A stretch of DNA of 64,000 nucleotides from Panorpa germanica (GCA_963678705.1 OY783210.1:19469331-19533330); one strand, 5' to 3'; counted from the stretch's first letter, positions 36,937 to 49,807 are shown. Program-made: numbers and translations. Notes: generated from the letters alone by a model not told the origin.

Positions 36937-37720
36937 ATATTAGGTTTAGTGCAAATTATATTGAATATACACTATTTCAAATAACGCATATAGCTGATTT
37001 ACTGGACTAATTTAAATGGAATAAACTTAGTCCATTGTATTATTAATCCACTGGACTATAAATGTGTGTTACAAATTTATTTCACTTGTTAATATTCCGC
37101 AGGTTCGTGATTATAAAACCAAATGAAAGGCTGTGGTTGCAACAACATATTATTTAACTCCCTGATGCATTTATAATTATAATTAACAAGTACGGCGAAA
37201 TTATGAATGTTACTGGTTATCGTGGTTTGACATCATTATCTAGACATATGTTACATCATAGAATGACTATTAAATTTGTAACTTCCACAATTTTAGTGTC
37301 TGTAAATGAGTTAGTAACTTCAAAAGAATATTCTAGAACACCTTACTGTATTATACATAATGTTTTACTATGATAAAGCAGCACAACAAGTAAATAAACG
37401 TGAGCGCCCGAGATATTTAAATGAGCTACTTGCAGAGTTACGCAATAAATTATAAAACTTGATTCAACTGTAAGGTGCAGAGATAGTGATACGGACTGAT
37501 GCAAAAACTATTCAAACCAGGGGATGAAGACTCTTATGTGTTTTATATAGAGATGTCAACTTGATACGTATTCAATTTAAAATATCGATGTTTCGTTTTG
37601 TATTTGACGCTAAGTATTGTTCGAAAATATATACTTAATCAGATTTTAAAACACAATCGGCACTTGCTGTGCAGCGCCTCTGTCTTCCGTCGCACCTACT
37701 TCGAGCTCCAATGCCTCTAA
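36937..37720. other. Intergenic, nothing recognised
   Basis: AT-rich until a less AT-rich patch at 37665-37720 just left of the Harbinger-like element. No gene supported. Confidence 0.35.
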
Positions 37721-38282
37721 GGCCCGGTTTTATGGTTCGTCTTACTACCGAACTAAATAGCTAACTCCCGAATTAAACGAAAAATGGGTTTTATCATCTA
37801 GGATTAACGCTAACTCGGAACTAAAATCGCGGAGTAAGATATCCCGTCATAAATCAATGTTTAAATATTTAACCCGGAGTAAGTGTGCAACAGAGATAAA
37901 ATATCATGCTATCTCAGCCAGTTTAGCTATCATTATTATAATATTTTAGGTTATAATATTAAATTATTGTTTATTATGAATTTTGTGAATGACCTTAATC
38001 AATTATCAATAACAGATGATGAGGAAGATCAGCTATTATACAAATATAGTACTAAGTTGAGAAATCCGTCATTTTTAAAACAATAATTAAACTGAATCTT
38101 GCATTCCCATGAATTTACAACTGTAAACAAATATTCGAATTTCTTAAAATATGGTTTACGTCTCTACTAACTAACACGGGATTAAATTTGGAGGATAAAA
38201 CCCGATACAAAAATAAGTACCGAACTAAACTAACTCGGGGTTTCGTAACCCCGAAGTAAATAAAAAACCATAAAACCGGCCC
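37721..38282. mobile_element. Harbinger-like non-autonomous element with TAA target duplication
   Basis: Left terminus GGCCCGGTTTTATGGTTCGT; right terminus on the minus strand GGGCCGGTTTTATGGTTTTT. TAA directly flanks both ends (37718-37720 and 38283-38285), the 3-bp TWA-type duplication expected for PIF/Harbinger. Sub-terminal repeats include AACTAACTCGGGG and AACTCGGAACTAA-like words. From ATG 37976 a 36-residue acidic peptide (MNFVNDLNQLSITDDEEDQL...) could be the leftover N-terminus of a transposase; that is inference. 562 bp. Confidence 0.8.
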
Positions 38283-38910
38283 TAAGTGTACTAACCCCCA
38301 GCGCACCATCATGCACTTCTAATTCGATGCTACAGCAATTCATTTACGTATTTAATACTGCACTGTAAAAACTCTTTTACAAATTGCTTTTCACCTCTAA
38401 TTCTTTCTTTCTTTCTTCTTCAATGATTTCTACATTTCTTTATTTGAAACGTAAAATATCGATATTTCCGTCAAAGTTACACCACTAAAATATACAAAGT
38501 AGAACAAATACCAAGTTAGAGAATGCAATACAAAAGTTATAAAAAATAATATAGAAAAAAACATGAAAGTTTTTTATTGTATAGAAATATTTTTAAAACG
38601 GGTTTAAAAACAACAAACTATAAGCTCGCTGAAGTGAAATATTGCCTTCAGAAATAGTGCTGAAACACTTTAGAAGGAACTTCCGTTTATATACCATAGT
38701 AGAAAAATATTTTTACGTACTAAAATTCTTAATTGCATTGTTTCAGCAATATTTTGTTTAAAGTTTTATTCAATGTTTAAAAAAATAAAAAACGTTTATT
38801 TTAAATATGTAGTCACATAAACTTTTAAATCCTCTACATCTAGTAAGTCAACGTAATTTTATTTTGATTATTAAATATTTTGTATTTCAGTTTTTTCTTT
38901 TTAATTTTAC

Positions 38911-38970
38911 TTAACTTTGGCCTGTTTCCGAAACTGAGTCCTATCACCGAGGACCTTTACAATGTTAGCA
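38911..38970 (-). repeat. SINE-like tail module, copy 4
   Basis: GGCCTGTTTCCGAAACTGAG then TCCTATCACCGAGGACC on the + strand is the complement of the family core (GGTGATAGGACTCAGTTTCG). Confidence 0.6.
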
Positions 38971-40110
38971 GTATTTATACCACATTTATCACACGATAAA
39001 TCCAATGCATTTGATACGATTCGTGGACACTTACCTGTATACGTAACCTTTTCTTTTTGGTAAATTTATTTCAAATTATAAACATCTATATTTTTTGTCT
39101 TAACTCAAATTAATCTATGAAATGATTACCAAACATAGTATCACAATATATGTGAGTATTATAATTTATATAAAATCAGAATGAATAAATTCACTTAGGC
39201 ACATAATAACGTTTTAATATTTTAATATATTCCATTCGATTTATGAACTGTATGATTCCAAACAATGGATTGCTAAGTCCTGTTTGACCGAATTACATTG
39301 GCCGATAGTCTATAGTCGATACAACGTTAAAGTCGATTGAAACTACGGATTACATTGGATTAAATGTACTCACAATGATGATGCGTGCCATACTGAGCCA
39401 GTTCCTACCCTCCCACCCCCCTTAACCCCGCACTCCCACGCGTTTGTTCATTGTTTGCACTTTCCATAATGAATCCTACAGACCGCACCATTCAGTTTAC
39501 GTAACTGAATTTAGTAATTGTTGAATAAATTTGAAAGTTACATAAATATTTATTTCGGGGAATTTCCAATCTAATTATATTTTATTTAAGTCAAAGTGAA
39601 TAAATGAAATTTCTGAGAACTTTTTACCTTTCATTTTATTGTTGTATTTACTTTTATTTCGTCCTTGTTGTTATCTTTATATTAAAATGTTAATATATTG
39701 TTTATTTTTAAAGAAGAGTACAACTTATTAGTTTCTGGTTCAGTTTATGACAATAGATATATTATAAAAAACCAACATTATAGAAATAGTCACTTTTAAC
39801 CTAGTCATTAAAGGGATACAAATTGACTTGACGTCACATCCCTTAAACCTGTTAAACAACAGAATGTGAGAGAGACTCATTGAACTACTCTGGAAAAACT
39901 ATCTTGTCTCGGTAACCCATATTTAATTCGTATTATTATATTCTACATATGTATATTCCACAAATTTCGCTTGCTCTGCCCCTCTTCTTCGCTTTCTTTT
40001 TGTTTCTACCTTTCTTCCTTTCTACAGTTCTTACATTAAATTATTTTATCTTTGTCTTTCTCCTTTCTTCTACTTTACATTTCCTTTCTACACTTCCCTA
40101 TCTTTTTAAG
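38971..40110. other. Intergenic: C-rich island, pyrimidine tract, old repeat traces
   Basis: C-rich island at 39405-39445 (CTACCCTCCCACCCCCCTTA). A pyrimidine-rich tract at 39970-40110, the complement of the purine tracts elsewhere. At 39800-39850 GTCATTAAAGGGATACAAAT and TGACGTCACATCCC resemble the middle of MITE family M. No gene. Confidence 0.4.
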
Positions 40111-40260
40111 TGACGTTAATTATATTTAGCGATAAAATGAAATCCAAACTTTAAATAGCTATATCTCCGTCAATTTTTGGATATTTAATAAATTAAAAAC
40201 GCCAAAATATATATGATAACCTATATTTCAATAAGTTCAATGAGTTCATAACCCAATTTA
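40111..40260 (+). repeat. Diverged relative of MITE family M, right half
   Basis: AGCTATATCTCCGTCAATTT then TTGGATATTTAATAAATTAA matches 36303-36350 (GCTATATCTCCGTCAATATT). The terminus is not preserved. Confidence 0.45.
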
Positions 40261-41887
40261 TCGAGGAAGTAAAAAAAACAAGAAGACACTTTCTTATAAA
40301 CACTTAATCTTATTTTTTAACTCAATACGTTATGAAGTAATATTTTAAATACACAAGAAACTAATATATTTTTATTAAAGGTAACTTCTGCTAACTAGTA
40401 GGTACTATGCTATAAATATGTTATTAAAATTTATGTAGCAAAGTTTTAATGTTTAGCCAGACACAAAAAAACAGCGAAACTATCTGGAATTGAAATATAT
40501 CCTTTAATACCGCCGGAGATAGCTCAATAGAGGACAACAGGGACAATATTGTACTTGTATATTGTAGTTGTAGAATATAAAATGCGTTTCTTGTAGTAAT
40601 TGCATACGTCGTGTCAGTAATATACTTCAAGTGATATAAATTATTATATTTATATTTAATATAACAATTTACATAATGTTACACAATTCATGTAAGGTTA
40701 TATATATACTTCTATACTCCAGTATAACGGACCTAATAAGAAATATGGAAATAAAAAATTAAGAAATATGACAACACTGCAACGCACAAGATTCACAATG
40801 CGTAGACCATAAAGGATAGAGGTGCTGATGACGGTAGCAAGGAAGGAAAGAAGTGGATGTCAGAAGTGTAGAAAAAAAGGAATGAAATCAAGGATAAGAG
40901 AGAAAAGCAAAGGAGGGAACATAGTGAAGGAAAGTTTTAAGTATTAAGAATTTAATTAATGTAATTCAAGGTAAATGTAAGAACGTAGTGTCTGAAGACA
41001 AAAACATTAAAAAAATGAATAAAATATTAACATAATATTTAAATTAAATAAATACTATACGAACGTGGAACTTTAATGCTGTTTAAACTTACCCCATTTG
41101 CCTCTAAATGTACATGCTTGGTATAATAAACATTAAGTTCAATGTAAAATATAAACAAATGTTCTTCCGTGCTGTTTAACTATAGAATTTAAACTAAAAT
41201 CAACAGAAAACCAAATTTCAAAATTTTCCATGTAATCTACCACGCAGCATCTCTCACGTTAGCTTCATATTTCACATCTTCCGAGAACGAGTTTATTTTG
41301 ATTTAGAATCCTAGAGGAACAGATTATACTTGGTTTCATCCTCAGTGTTTATCATTCCTTAAATAAAGACTAACACACAAATGGTCGAAAGAAGAATAAG
41401 AGAAAACATAATTCGAAAATTTAAAAAACGTAAGTAATAAAATTAAATGAAACGTTAACTTGTTTATGGTTTATTTTAATTACGTGAAAATTACTTATAA
41501 CATAATTTTCTTCATTATTGTTTTTAATTTAAATTTACATTTTGATTCTTTGAGTTTTATTGTTTAGAGGCTCACTAAAACAGTAGTTAAAATTTAATTG
41601 TAATTTAGAAATTGTGTAATTTTGAGATTTGGTGGTACGGTTTTATTACAGATATAAAATCTAAGAACTAGAGAGATCGTCTCCAGTGGCGTATCATCAC
41701 ACAGAAGTAAGAAACTCCACTAGTTAATGAGCTAAAATGTTAATATTATAATTCATTGAGGATTCGATTAAAAAGAAACAAAGAATATGCAAAATATTTT
41801 CACTAAACTTTTAACGGGACATCTAGAATCCCGAAGTACACTGTATCTGTATATAGTACAGTTTTATATACATTGAGACATTGGCTT
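40261..41887. other. Intergenic with a purine-rich tract (40800-40935)
   Basis: The tract (GCAAGGAAGGAAAGAAGTGG ... GAGAGAAAAGCAAAGGAGGG) resembles that at 11.5 kb in composition. The 68-aa minus-strand frame at 40424-40630 has no domain. Confidence 0.35.
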
Positions 41888-42585
41888 ACAACCAAACAGT
41901 GTTCTATGTCTTAATTTCTATAAAACTGTACTATATATTGATAAAGTGAATTACTACCTCAAATGTCCAATTATTTTTTAATAACTCTTTATATTTCAGG
42001 AGATATTAACAATTAAAAAAGTCATTTTGTCTCTTTAATTATTAAAGGGATTCAACGTTGTTCAACATTCCAACTGCATGTGACATCACAGCCGCTAGTT
42101 GCTATCTCTTTTATACAACAGAGCGTAAAAGAAATAGCATATTTAATAAAGAACTCTGACAAGTTTACAGGTTACCAACCTTACACCTCATAAATCTCTG
42201 CTATATGTATTTATATATCAAAATATCAAATATTATTTACAGCTATTTCAAGGAACAATAAAATTTCAATAATATGTCTGCCTTAGCAGGGTTAAATAAA
42301 ATAAAAACTTATTATTCTTTGACTTGACTTGATTATTTGACTACCAACAGCTACAAAGCATTACTACAGCATTGACCTAATCAATAAATAACTGACGTTA
42401 AAATGCATTTCACGTCATACAAATATGGCCGACCATTTCTAGCGCTAAAACTACAATTCAAACTTTTAATTACTATATCTCCGTCAACATTTAGATATTT
42501 AATAACCGATACACATTTATTAACATCAATTTCAATCAACAATTGAAAAATCGACCACTAAAAAATGAGGACACAAGCCCATTGT
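41888..42585 (+). mobile_element. MITE family M, copy 2
   Basis: Same orientation and order as 35800-36426. The right terminus AATGAGGACACAAGCCCATT is intact; the left is decayed (ACAACCAAACAGTGTTCTAT). It has about 75 nt that copy 1 lacks (roughly 42104-42178, starting TTGCTATCTCTTTTATACAA). No ORF. Confidence 0.75.
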
Positions 42586-43010
42586 GAAACCTTAATTTTA
42601 CGTAAGCCTGTTACAATAAATAAACATTTTTAAGTTAAGTAACTCTGAACAGTAACATGAGATAAGAACTTAAATTTACAATAGAATAATAAATTTAAAA
42701 TTTCATTCAATTTATTTTTCTAAAAAATTCTGTCAGTGACTTTTCTGATCAATCAAATCAACATAAAAATAGTTATATCTATCTATCTTTCTTTTTCTTA
42801 CAAAATATAAATTTTCTGTCAGTAGTATCTAAGAAGGTCTACAAATGGACAACTTCTCTTTCACAATGTAAATATTCTATCTATATTTGCGTAGCGTTTA
42901 CTTTATTCTATACCTTTTATATTCGACAAATGGTCCCTGATATTCCCTTGTTATATAACCAACTAGTAAAGAGATGGGGATGAATTTAAGGGATGACTAT
43001 CTTCTACAAT

Positions 43011-43051
43011 GTGGGGGGTGAGCTTGGGGTGAGTGGATGGAAAGGTGGAAG
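43011..43051 (+). other. G-rich island, G-quadruplex candidate
   Basis: Four or more G runs (GGGGGG, GGGG, GG, GGGG) in about 40 nt within AT-rich sequence, starting GGGGGGTGAGCTTGGGGTGA. The open frame that crosses it and enters the LINE insertion is chance. Confidence 0.4.
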
Positions 43052-43149
43052 GGGATATATGTTTCTGATAATATATCGTTACGAAGAACACACGTGTAGC
43101 TATGTCATACACATTTGCTTTTTATATACACACAAATATTGTATTCTCT

Positions 43150-43163
43150 TCATATGGTATTGT
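43150..43163. repeat. Target-site duplication, left copy
   Basis: TCATATGGTATTGT, repeated exactly at 43347-43360 on the other side of the minus-strand LINE insertion. Confidence 0.85.
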
Positions 43164-43346
43164 TTTTTTTTTTTTTTTATATTTATTTTCTTCTTTGCCT
43201 TGACTTTCTTTAGTCATAGCCACCATCAAATAATTTTTTAACATCTTTTATAATTTATAATTCAATTTTACACATTTCTAAATATTTCAATAATTCACTA
43301 ATTAATTTTGAATCACTTAACAAAAATTTAGTATTAACAGGAAAAG
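43164..43346 (-). mobile_element. Young 5'-truncated LINE insertion
   Basis: On the minus strand the first 140 nt match the 3' end of the LINE at 28.5-29.2 kb (29047-29186), including the ORF2 C-terminus (FPVNTKFLLSDSKLISEL...) with the same stop and TTTGATGGTGGCTATGAC. An AAATA-rich region and a poly(A) tail follow, seen on the + strand as poly(T) next to the left duplication. A perfect 14-bp target duplication and the high similarity point to recent insertion by target-primed reverse transcription. Confidence 0.88.
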
Positions 43347-43360
43347 TCATATGGTATTGT
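43347..43360. repeat. Target-site duplication, right copy
   Basis: TCATATGGTATTGT, identical to 43150-43163. Confidence 0.85.
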
Positions 43361-45155
43361 AGTATATATGTTATATATATATATATATATCTGTGGTTTG
43401 AGTAACAGTCATATCGCTGATTCGTTTCAAGTTATTACACACTTTGTTTAATATTGCATCATTATAATTCTAGCCGAGCATTAGAGAAATGCTAATTTTG
43501 AATAAATATATATATACATATATACGTACTCACATACCCACATATAGTACCATAATATATATTCCAATCCATATGTACAGATATCTAATAAGTTTATACA
43601 TTATTGAATATCGTATCATAAATTAAAAGAAGGTTATGGTTCAGAGCTCCAAACTTCTGAAAGACTTTTCATTTTGAAATTAGAAATAAAACAGAATATG
43701 ATGAATTTGGAATGTATGTTCAATATCACTTTCAATAGAATTTATGTAAAATATTTTAGAAAATGTAGGTGAATAAAAACAGAAGTGAAAGTGTTCTTAC
43801 TATTGTGACGCCATTGGAAATATTAATATATCGATATTTGTATATCGATTTACTAATTTAAACTATAAAGCATGTGTTTTCTAATGTAGTTCTCAATTAG
43901 AATTTGTTCCCTTATTATTCACAGTATTGTATCAAGAGTTAGAAATTAAAAGTACGAGAAAGAAAGATTAATTTCAGACTTAGCACATTTTAAAACCATA
44001 ATTCTTTTAAGACAGTGTTGTCTCTGTAATACATAGACTTATACAGGGTATGGAAGAGAAAGGAGGAATAATCAAAATAAAGTGTAAACGGACTGTCACT
44101 GGAAGACAAATGTCTAAGCAAAGAACGAGAAGGACAATGAAAGAAAGGAATGACAAGGGAGTTAGAAAAATATTAAATTATGGATGAAAACAAGTTCAAA
44201 AAGGGGATAATGATAGAGGAATGGGAAGCAAAAGAAAAAAAGATAAAAATATCGAGAATGTTTAGATTAATTATATTATCATTTTAGTTTGATTACACAT
44301 ACTTGTTTGGTTTATAATTATAGAATTGTAATAGTGAGAAATGAATTGTAAAAACAGAATTTAGTGCCAAGAGAAGGATGAACTAAATGAATACATGCAT
44401 GAAAGCATGCTCTCGGTGACTGTGTCGTTTGATTTATTTGTATTCATTACCACAAGTCCTTAGAACACGTGGTACAGTATTTTTCTTCGAAATTCTTTAT
44501 AATTCAATTTATATTCCAGATCCGTCTGACTTAAGGTTGTTAAATAATATGTACATAGTATACACCAAATATCCCACGAGCTTTAACCTTTGATTTTGCT
44601 TTTATATAGCATGCTCGCCTAACTTGCTTTTAAATTCCATATTTTCACAAAAAGATGTATAGATATAGATGTATATAACAGTTCAATGTTTCAAATTGGA
44701 TGAATTTTACGAAATCTTAGAGAAAAAAAGCAAATTTACATATAAATGTACATATGAGATTTCTGGAAAGGTTACTCAGGGGTCAAGGTGGCACAAAAAA
44801 GATGACGAAATACTTGGCGAAACCATATCTCTTGGCTAGACAATATCAAATATACAATGTAAAATGATTTTGAATGCTTTTTACTTAGAATAAATATTCA
44901 CTGAAATATTTATAGTTTTAGACACAAAATAGAAGAAGTTTTAGTGTTTTCTTTCTTTTTTTGTTTTTTATAAACACGTAAGACGATATATACATACAAA
45001 TGTTTTATTTGTATGTGTTATTCTTAAAATATACAACTGGTAAACTGTTAAACAAACTAGTTTAATACTGTGTAAACAACAGAATGCCCTTTATACCTTG
45101 ATAACTAAAATATTCTTAAATCGCGTTCTTAAATAATAATCAATTAATTAACACA
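43361..45155. other. Intergenic with a purine-rich tract (44050-44250)
   Basis: Short TA run at 43370-43390, a purine-rich tract at 44050-44250, otherwise AT-rich. No gene supported. Confidence 0.35.
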
Positions 45156-45323
45156 CCCAGGTAGAAAACGAACCTTGAGATTATGTAGTATAAAGCAAGC
45201 TAAAAGCTGAAACTTACATTGCAAGAGAATTTTCTTTTGAGAAGTAGAAAATGAACCTTAAAATTAGCTTGTGATAAACTAGTAAGTGCAAACATTACAC
45301 TGGAAAACAATTTTCTACCTGGG
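45156..45323. repeat. Small dimeric element with perfect 13-nt inverted ends
   Basis: Ends CCCAGGTAGAAAA (45156-45168) and TTTTCTACCTGGG (45311-45323) are exact complements. The interior is two direct copies of one unit: GTAGAAAACGAACCTTGAGA... at 45161 and GTAGAAAATGAACCTTAAAA... at 45246, each ending near AATTTTCT. 168 bp, no ORF. Confidence 0.65.
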
Positions 45324-48300
45324 AGAGCCGAAAAAATGTCAGTATCTTCTAAACATCTTCTAGCTTAATTTCTAATCAGTATTTCAATCATCGTTTAAGG
45401 ATTTTCACCCAATTAGTAGCAATATAACATCGTTGTCACAATTGATGACTTTTATGCACTTTCCCGAGGGTTACATATTTAAAATAAAATATTTATAGGG
45501 GTATATAGGCAATGATAAAATATTTAAATTCTTGGTTATAATATTTTTATATTATAGAATATATATACAGCTATTTCATTTGACTTAAACGTAGTGTACT
45601 GTTGAAAGAGAAAGACAAGTAGCTTCTGCCACTGGTAAAATAGGCTACAAAGATTTACACAGCTAATTTCCATACCGCAACACAAATTACCAAACTTGGT
45701 GACAACACGGGCTAAACCCAACCCAAGCTATAATATTCGCATACAAGCAACTCTTCATAGTGCAAGACAGTGTAGGAACAAACCGTAAAGGACTTGCATA
45801 GCATCGTAACTAAAAATAAGCTAACTACAAGCTATCTATATTTATATGTATAAGTCATCCAAAGTGAACCAAATATTTGAACCTAATAGTCCTTTTAGTC
45901 TTTTAAATTTGGTTATGGCCATGAATAGTAGAGTTGATATCATGAACGTTCCCTCGCAGAATGAATACGAGGTCTAACACGTACGATGCTAAATTTTATG
46001 AGTATATATTATGAATAAATAATTAATAAAATAAAAATATAATTATTAAAAGCTTATAGGTTATAAAAAATACAAATTTATATCAGCTTTAGGCTAATTT
46101 CATTTAGCCCAAGAATCGAATCTTATTTAGGAAATTCTTATAATTGCATCAACAGTTTATTTCCGATTTTCAAGTTACTGCAAATTGTCAACACCGCTCG
46201 CAAATATACCAGTGTGATATTTGTGAGCTGTTGCCGACGGGTGGTTTCTTTGGTTTGGGCGGCCAACCCCTGAGGGGGTAGGTGAAAAGGAGACTATGGG
46301 AGACACAGTAGAGAGAGGAAACTCTCTAGCATGGGGTAGCTTTGGGGTGTGGAATGCAAGGGTCGGCTAGAGAATGCTGTTATAGCTTTCCAACTTAAAG
46401 ACCGGAAAAAATGTAATAAATTCTACCATATATAAAAAAAACCTGATTCAAAACCCGAGAAGCCCCGACTAGATTGTAGGGAATAGAAATGCGTCTTGCA
46501 TATATTCATATGTATACTATATAGAAGAAACCTTCTTTCATAGACCTTGATACGAACTTTACAAAAAAGTGAGATATATAGGTGAAGAGATTATGGAATA
46601 CTGTGTGGTCGCGGGGAAGGGGGTAAGGTTAACAAACGGAAAAATTGAAAAAAGAAACTAGAACAGATATTGTGTGGATAATTAAATTTTATACAAAACG
46701 AAACATCTGGTGATACTAGGTGCAATATATAACCAAATTGTGTAAAATATATTACTTTTTAACACAAATTTATTATTAGAAACTGAAAAGGCTTGACAAA
46801 TATATCTAATAAATTTCACTGCAAATACAAAACAATAAATTGCATATTGCATTACGTGAATATATCGTTTTTATTGTAGGGTGTACATAGAAGTAAAACA
46901 TTCAATAGTAAAACTAAAAAGAAACTTATTAAATGCTAAGGTTTTCGAGATATTGGAACTGCTGCAGTTAGAGGAACAGTAAAAATTAAAAGTGTGATAA
47001 CCAGATGAATATTACATACGTACAACAGTTTGTTTTTTTGTAATATACTCCTTCGAACTTCGATTTGAGAAATGAATTACCACCCGCTAAATACAGTTCC
47101 GTATATTTAAGATATATTTAGCATAAGATTAACTCCAGCAAAACATAAGCTTTTAATTTACAAAGGATTTCTTAAGATTTTATTAACCTATTTTTCTATT
47201 TTTTGAAAATTGAATCTACCCTCTCGCATTCTTTTGAGGTTTATAAAATTATTTCAAGGATTACTTTTAGAAGAGTTGCAAAATAAAAAATACAGCTCTT
47301 TTAGATTAAATGTTACTAGGTTTCATTTAGGTAAAATATTACATGAATGTAAGGTAGCATCCTTGTTTTGTCATTTACATATACATTACATACACTTTTT
47401 CTACAACGCGTAAACGTATATACCGTGTTATACTGGTATCATCTGTAGTTGATTTTTACTAATTAATATAAACAACGACATTCTCTCATGTAAAAAGTCG
47501 CAGTGGCTGTGAACAAATATTAATTAACGTTTTTATATTCAATTTAACAGTAAATGTAGTTGTTAACACTAACAATTAATTAACTGGGGCACAGCGCAGT
47601 TTTTTCTTTAAAGTTTTTAATTACTTCGCCACCAAAACACAACTTCACGTTTATTGGATGTTACAGGTTAATTCCGTAATAAACAAAGTTAATTTAATAA
47701 TCCATCCTCCTTCTAACACTATACTCGTATATTTTGTAGCGGAAGTGTTGCTAGGTTTTGTTCCTGTACAAAACATAGGATATAGAGTATGACAGGACCA
47801 ACAGGACATACAGGATGACAAAATAACATACTAGTGATTATAATAACACCGTTTACTATTTGACTATGTAGTTTAAAGTACTATACTAAATCCACTTTAG
47901 TTTAATTGTAGGTTGTATAAGGGTAGTGGAATGGGGGGAGTGTGTGTTTGTGTTATAGAATAGTGTGAGCTGTTATAGGGATGGTTGAGCTTAACTTGTA
48001 AGCCTCTAGGGGTGTTGTGAGCGGGTGGAAATAGGTTGTAGGAGGTAGGGTGCGTCACTTTGTTATTAAATTACAGACTTGTGACTGGAACTTTCCACGG
48101 GTGAGATGGAAACTAAAGCGAGAGTAACATGACCATGTATTCACGTTGGGTGGCAGTGGCGCTGGTGTACTATACTTATTTATTTGCGCGAAATTTACTA
48201 ACACAATTGATTTCGTTTTAATATATAGCTCGAGTTATTTAAATTGGATTGTCTTACAGTCCACATAATTATCAAACTTCTTTAGAATACGTTTAAAGGA

Positions 48301-48521
48301 TTACAAAATTGGATTTGGAATAGATTTAAAATAACACTCTTTAAGATTAAATATTCCTATATTTTACTTAAGCTTTTGCTATGGTTTTAAATATGGAATC
48401 CGAAGAAAAAGTTGTCTGGCATTAACTATCAATGCTCTAAGACACTGAACTGTCCCTTTTTGCAAATGACTTTTAAATAAATTTGTAAAAATTAATCTTA
48501 GTTTAGTACGTCACTGATAAG

Positions 48522-48522
<1 letters not shown>
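45324..48522. other. Intergenic with G-rich islands, no supported gene
   Basis: Less AT-rich, G-rich islands at 46220-46375 (GGGCGGCCAACCCCTGAGGG; GGGTAGCTTTGGGGTGTGGA), 46610-46630 (GCGGGGAAGGGGGTAAGG) and 47925-48060 (GTAGTGGAATGGGGGGAGTG). A short ATGGCCATGAATAGTAGAG near 45915 resembles family C. No domain in the short frames. Confidence 0.4.

Positions 48523-48590
<68 letters not shown>
48523..48590. repeat. (TA)n microsatellite
   Basis: Long TA array with one TACA interruption near the left end. Confidence 0.95.
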
Positions 48591-48592
<2 letters not shown>

Positions 48593-49807
48593 TGTATACA
48601 TTTGAAATTAGATAACAATTAAGTAAACAGGGAAAACATATTATAATATGACCCAAAAATGCCAGAACAAACACGAAAGTTATCTTGACTAATCTGATAT
48701 AGTTAAAGGTTTCTACTTTACCTTATCCTTACTAGCCTTGCGTAATATAATTATCAAAATAATAGGTATAATATTTTTCAATTAATTCTTGTTTCAAATA
48801 ATTTATTTTCTAAAAATAGAATATACTGAACGTCTTCCTTTTCAAATAATATAGGCATAAGAATTGTAGAAAAAGTGGGACTTTTAAAAAACGTTTTAAT
48901 ATCAATGTAACTTACAACTTCAATGCCATCTATTATTTGAATATTGTACTTCATATACATCATAACCACGACAACCGAAAGATAACCAAGAGGATAGACT
49001 CGGTGTCAGATAATACATTGTCTTATTACATTGTTAAATATTTTAACTTATGCCAATTTGTAGAGTTACATGAACTGTAAAAAAAGCTCAAAAGCTCAAA
49101 ACTCTGACACTGTTATAAAGGGAGAAAAATAATAAAAATATAAATTTATAAAGAACTTTTATATTAATAGAGTATATTACAAAGAAAGCTTTAAAAAGCT
49201 CAAACAATTCCAATTTATTTTGTACGGATAAACTAAAAAGCAAGCGAAAGAAAAGAGCTTTTTTTTAGTAAGATGCGTCATTTACAAATGAGTTTAGTTT
49301 GAATATTTTTGTTTGACTTTATGTTTTAAATTTAATTTTAGGAATATGTGCAGGCGTGTGTTTACGAGTGTGTGTGTGTATGTATTTCTTTGATATATTA
49401 TAAAGAACGGAAGTTATTTACAACGGCGGCGGATATTAAAGCGCCAAATTAAGAAATTTAATTTCACGTCAATTATTAAATGTAATTGAAAGCAATGAAG
49501 TGACATTTGTGTTAAAACATTAATTAATAATTCTATTTCAGGGAAGTAAATTACATTTAAACTTAAATGTTATCGCAATTGTCACTTTTTGTCGCAACTG
49601 TGAACTCTTAACACGATTTGTAATATGTTTTACTAATGTAGAAAACATATCTTTTGAGTAAACAATTATAATATGTTTTACTTTAATAGGTTATGTTGTT
49701 TATACAATTTAATTTATGTTTACTTAAAAATATATGGAACCACTTGAGAAAAATATAACATTAAACCAATTGTTTAAATGATGCCAGATAATTGAATCAA
49801 GATTTAG
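48591..49807. other. Intergenic, nothing recognised
   Basis: AT-rich. The 63-aa minus-strand frame 48778-48969 has no recognisable domain. Confidence 0.35.

Noticed and set aside
42993-43241. 82-aa + frame as a gene
   Set aside because: It runs from a G-rich island into the poly(T) and reverse strand of the LINE insertion, so it is a chance fusion.
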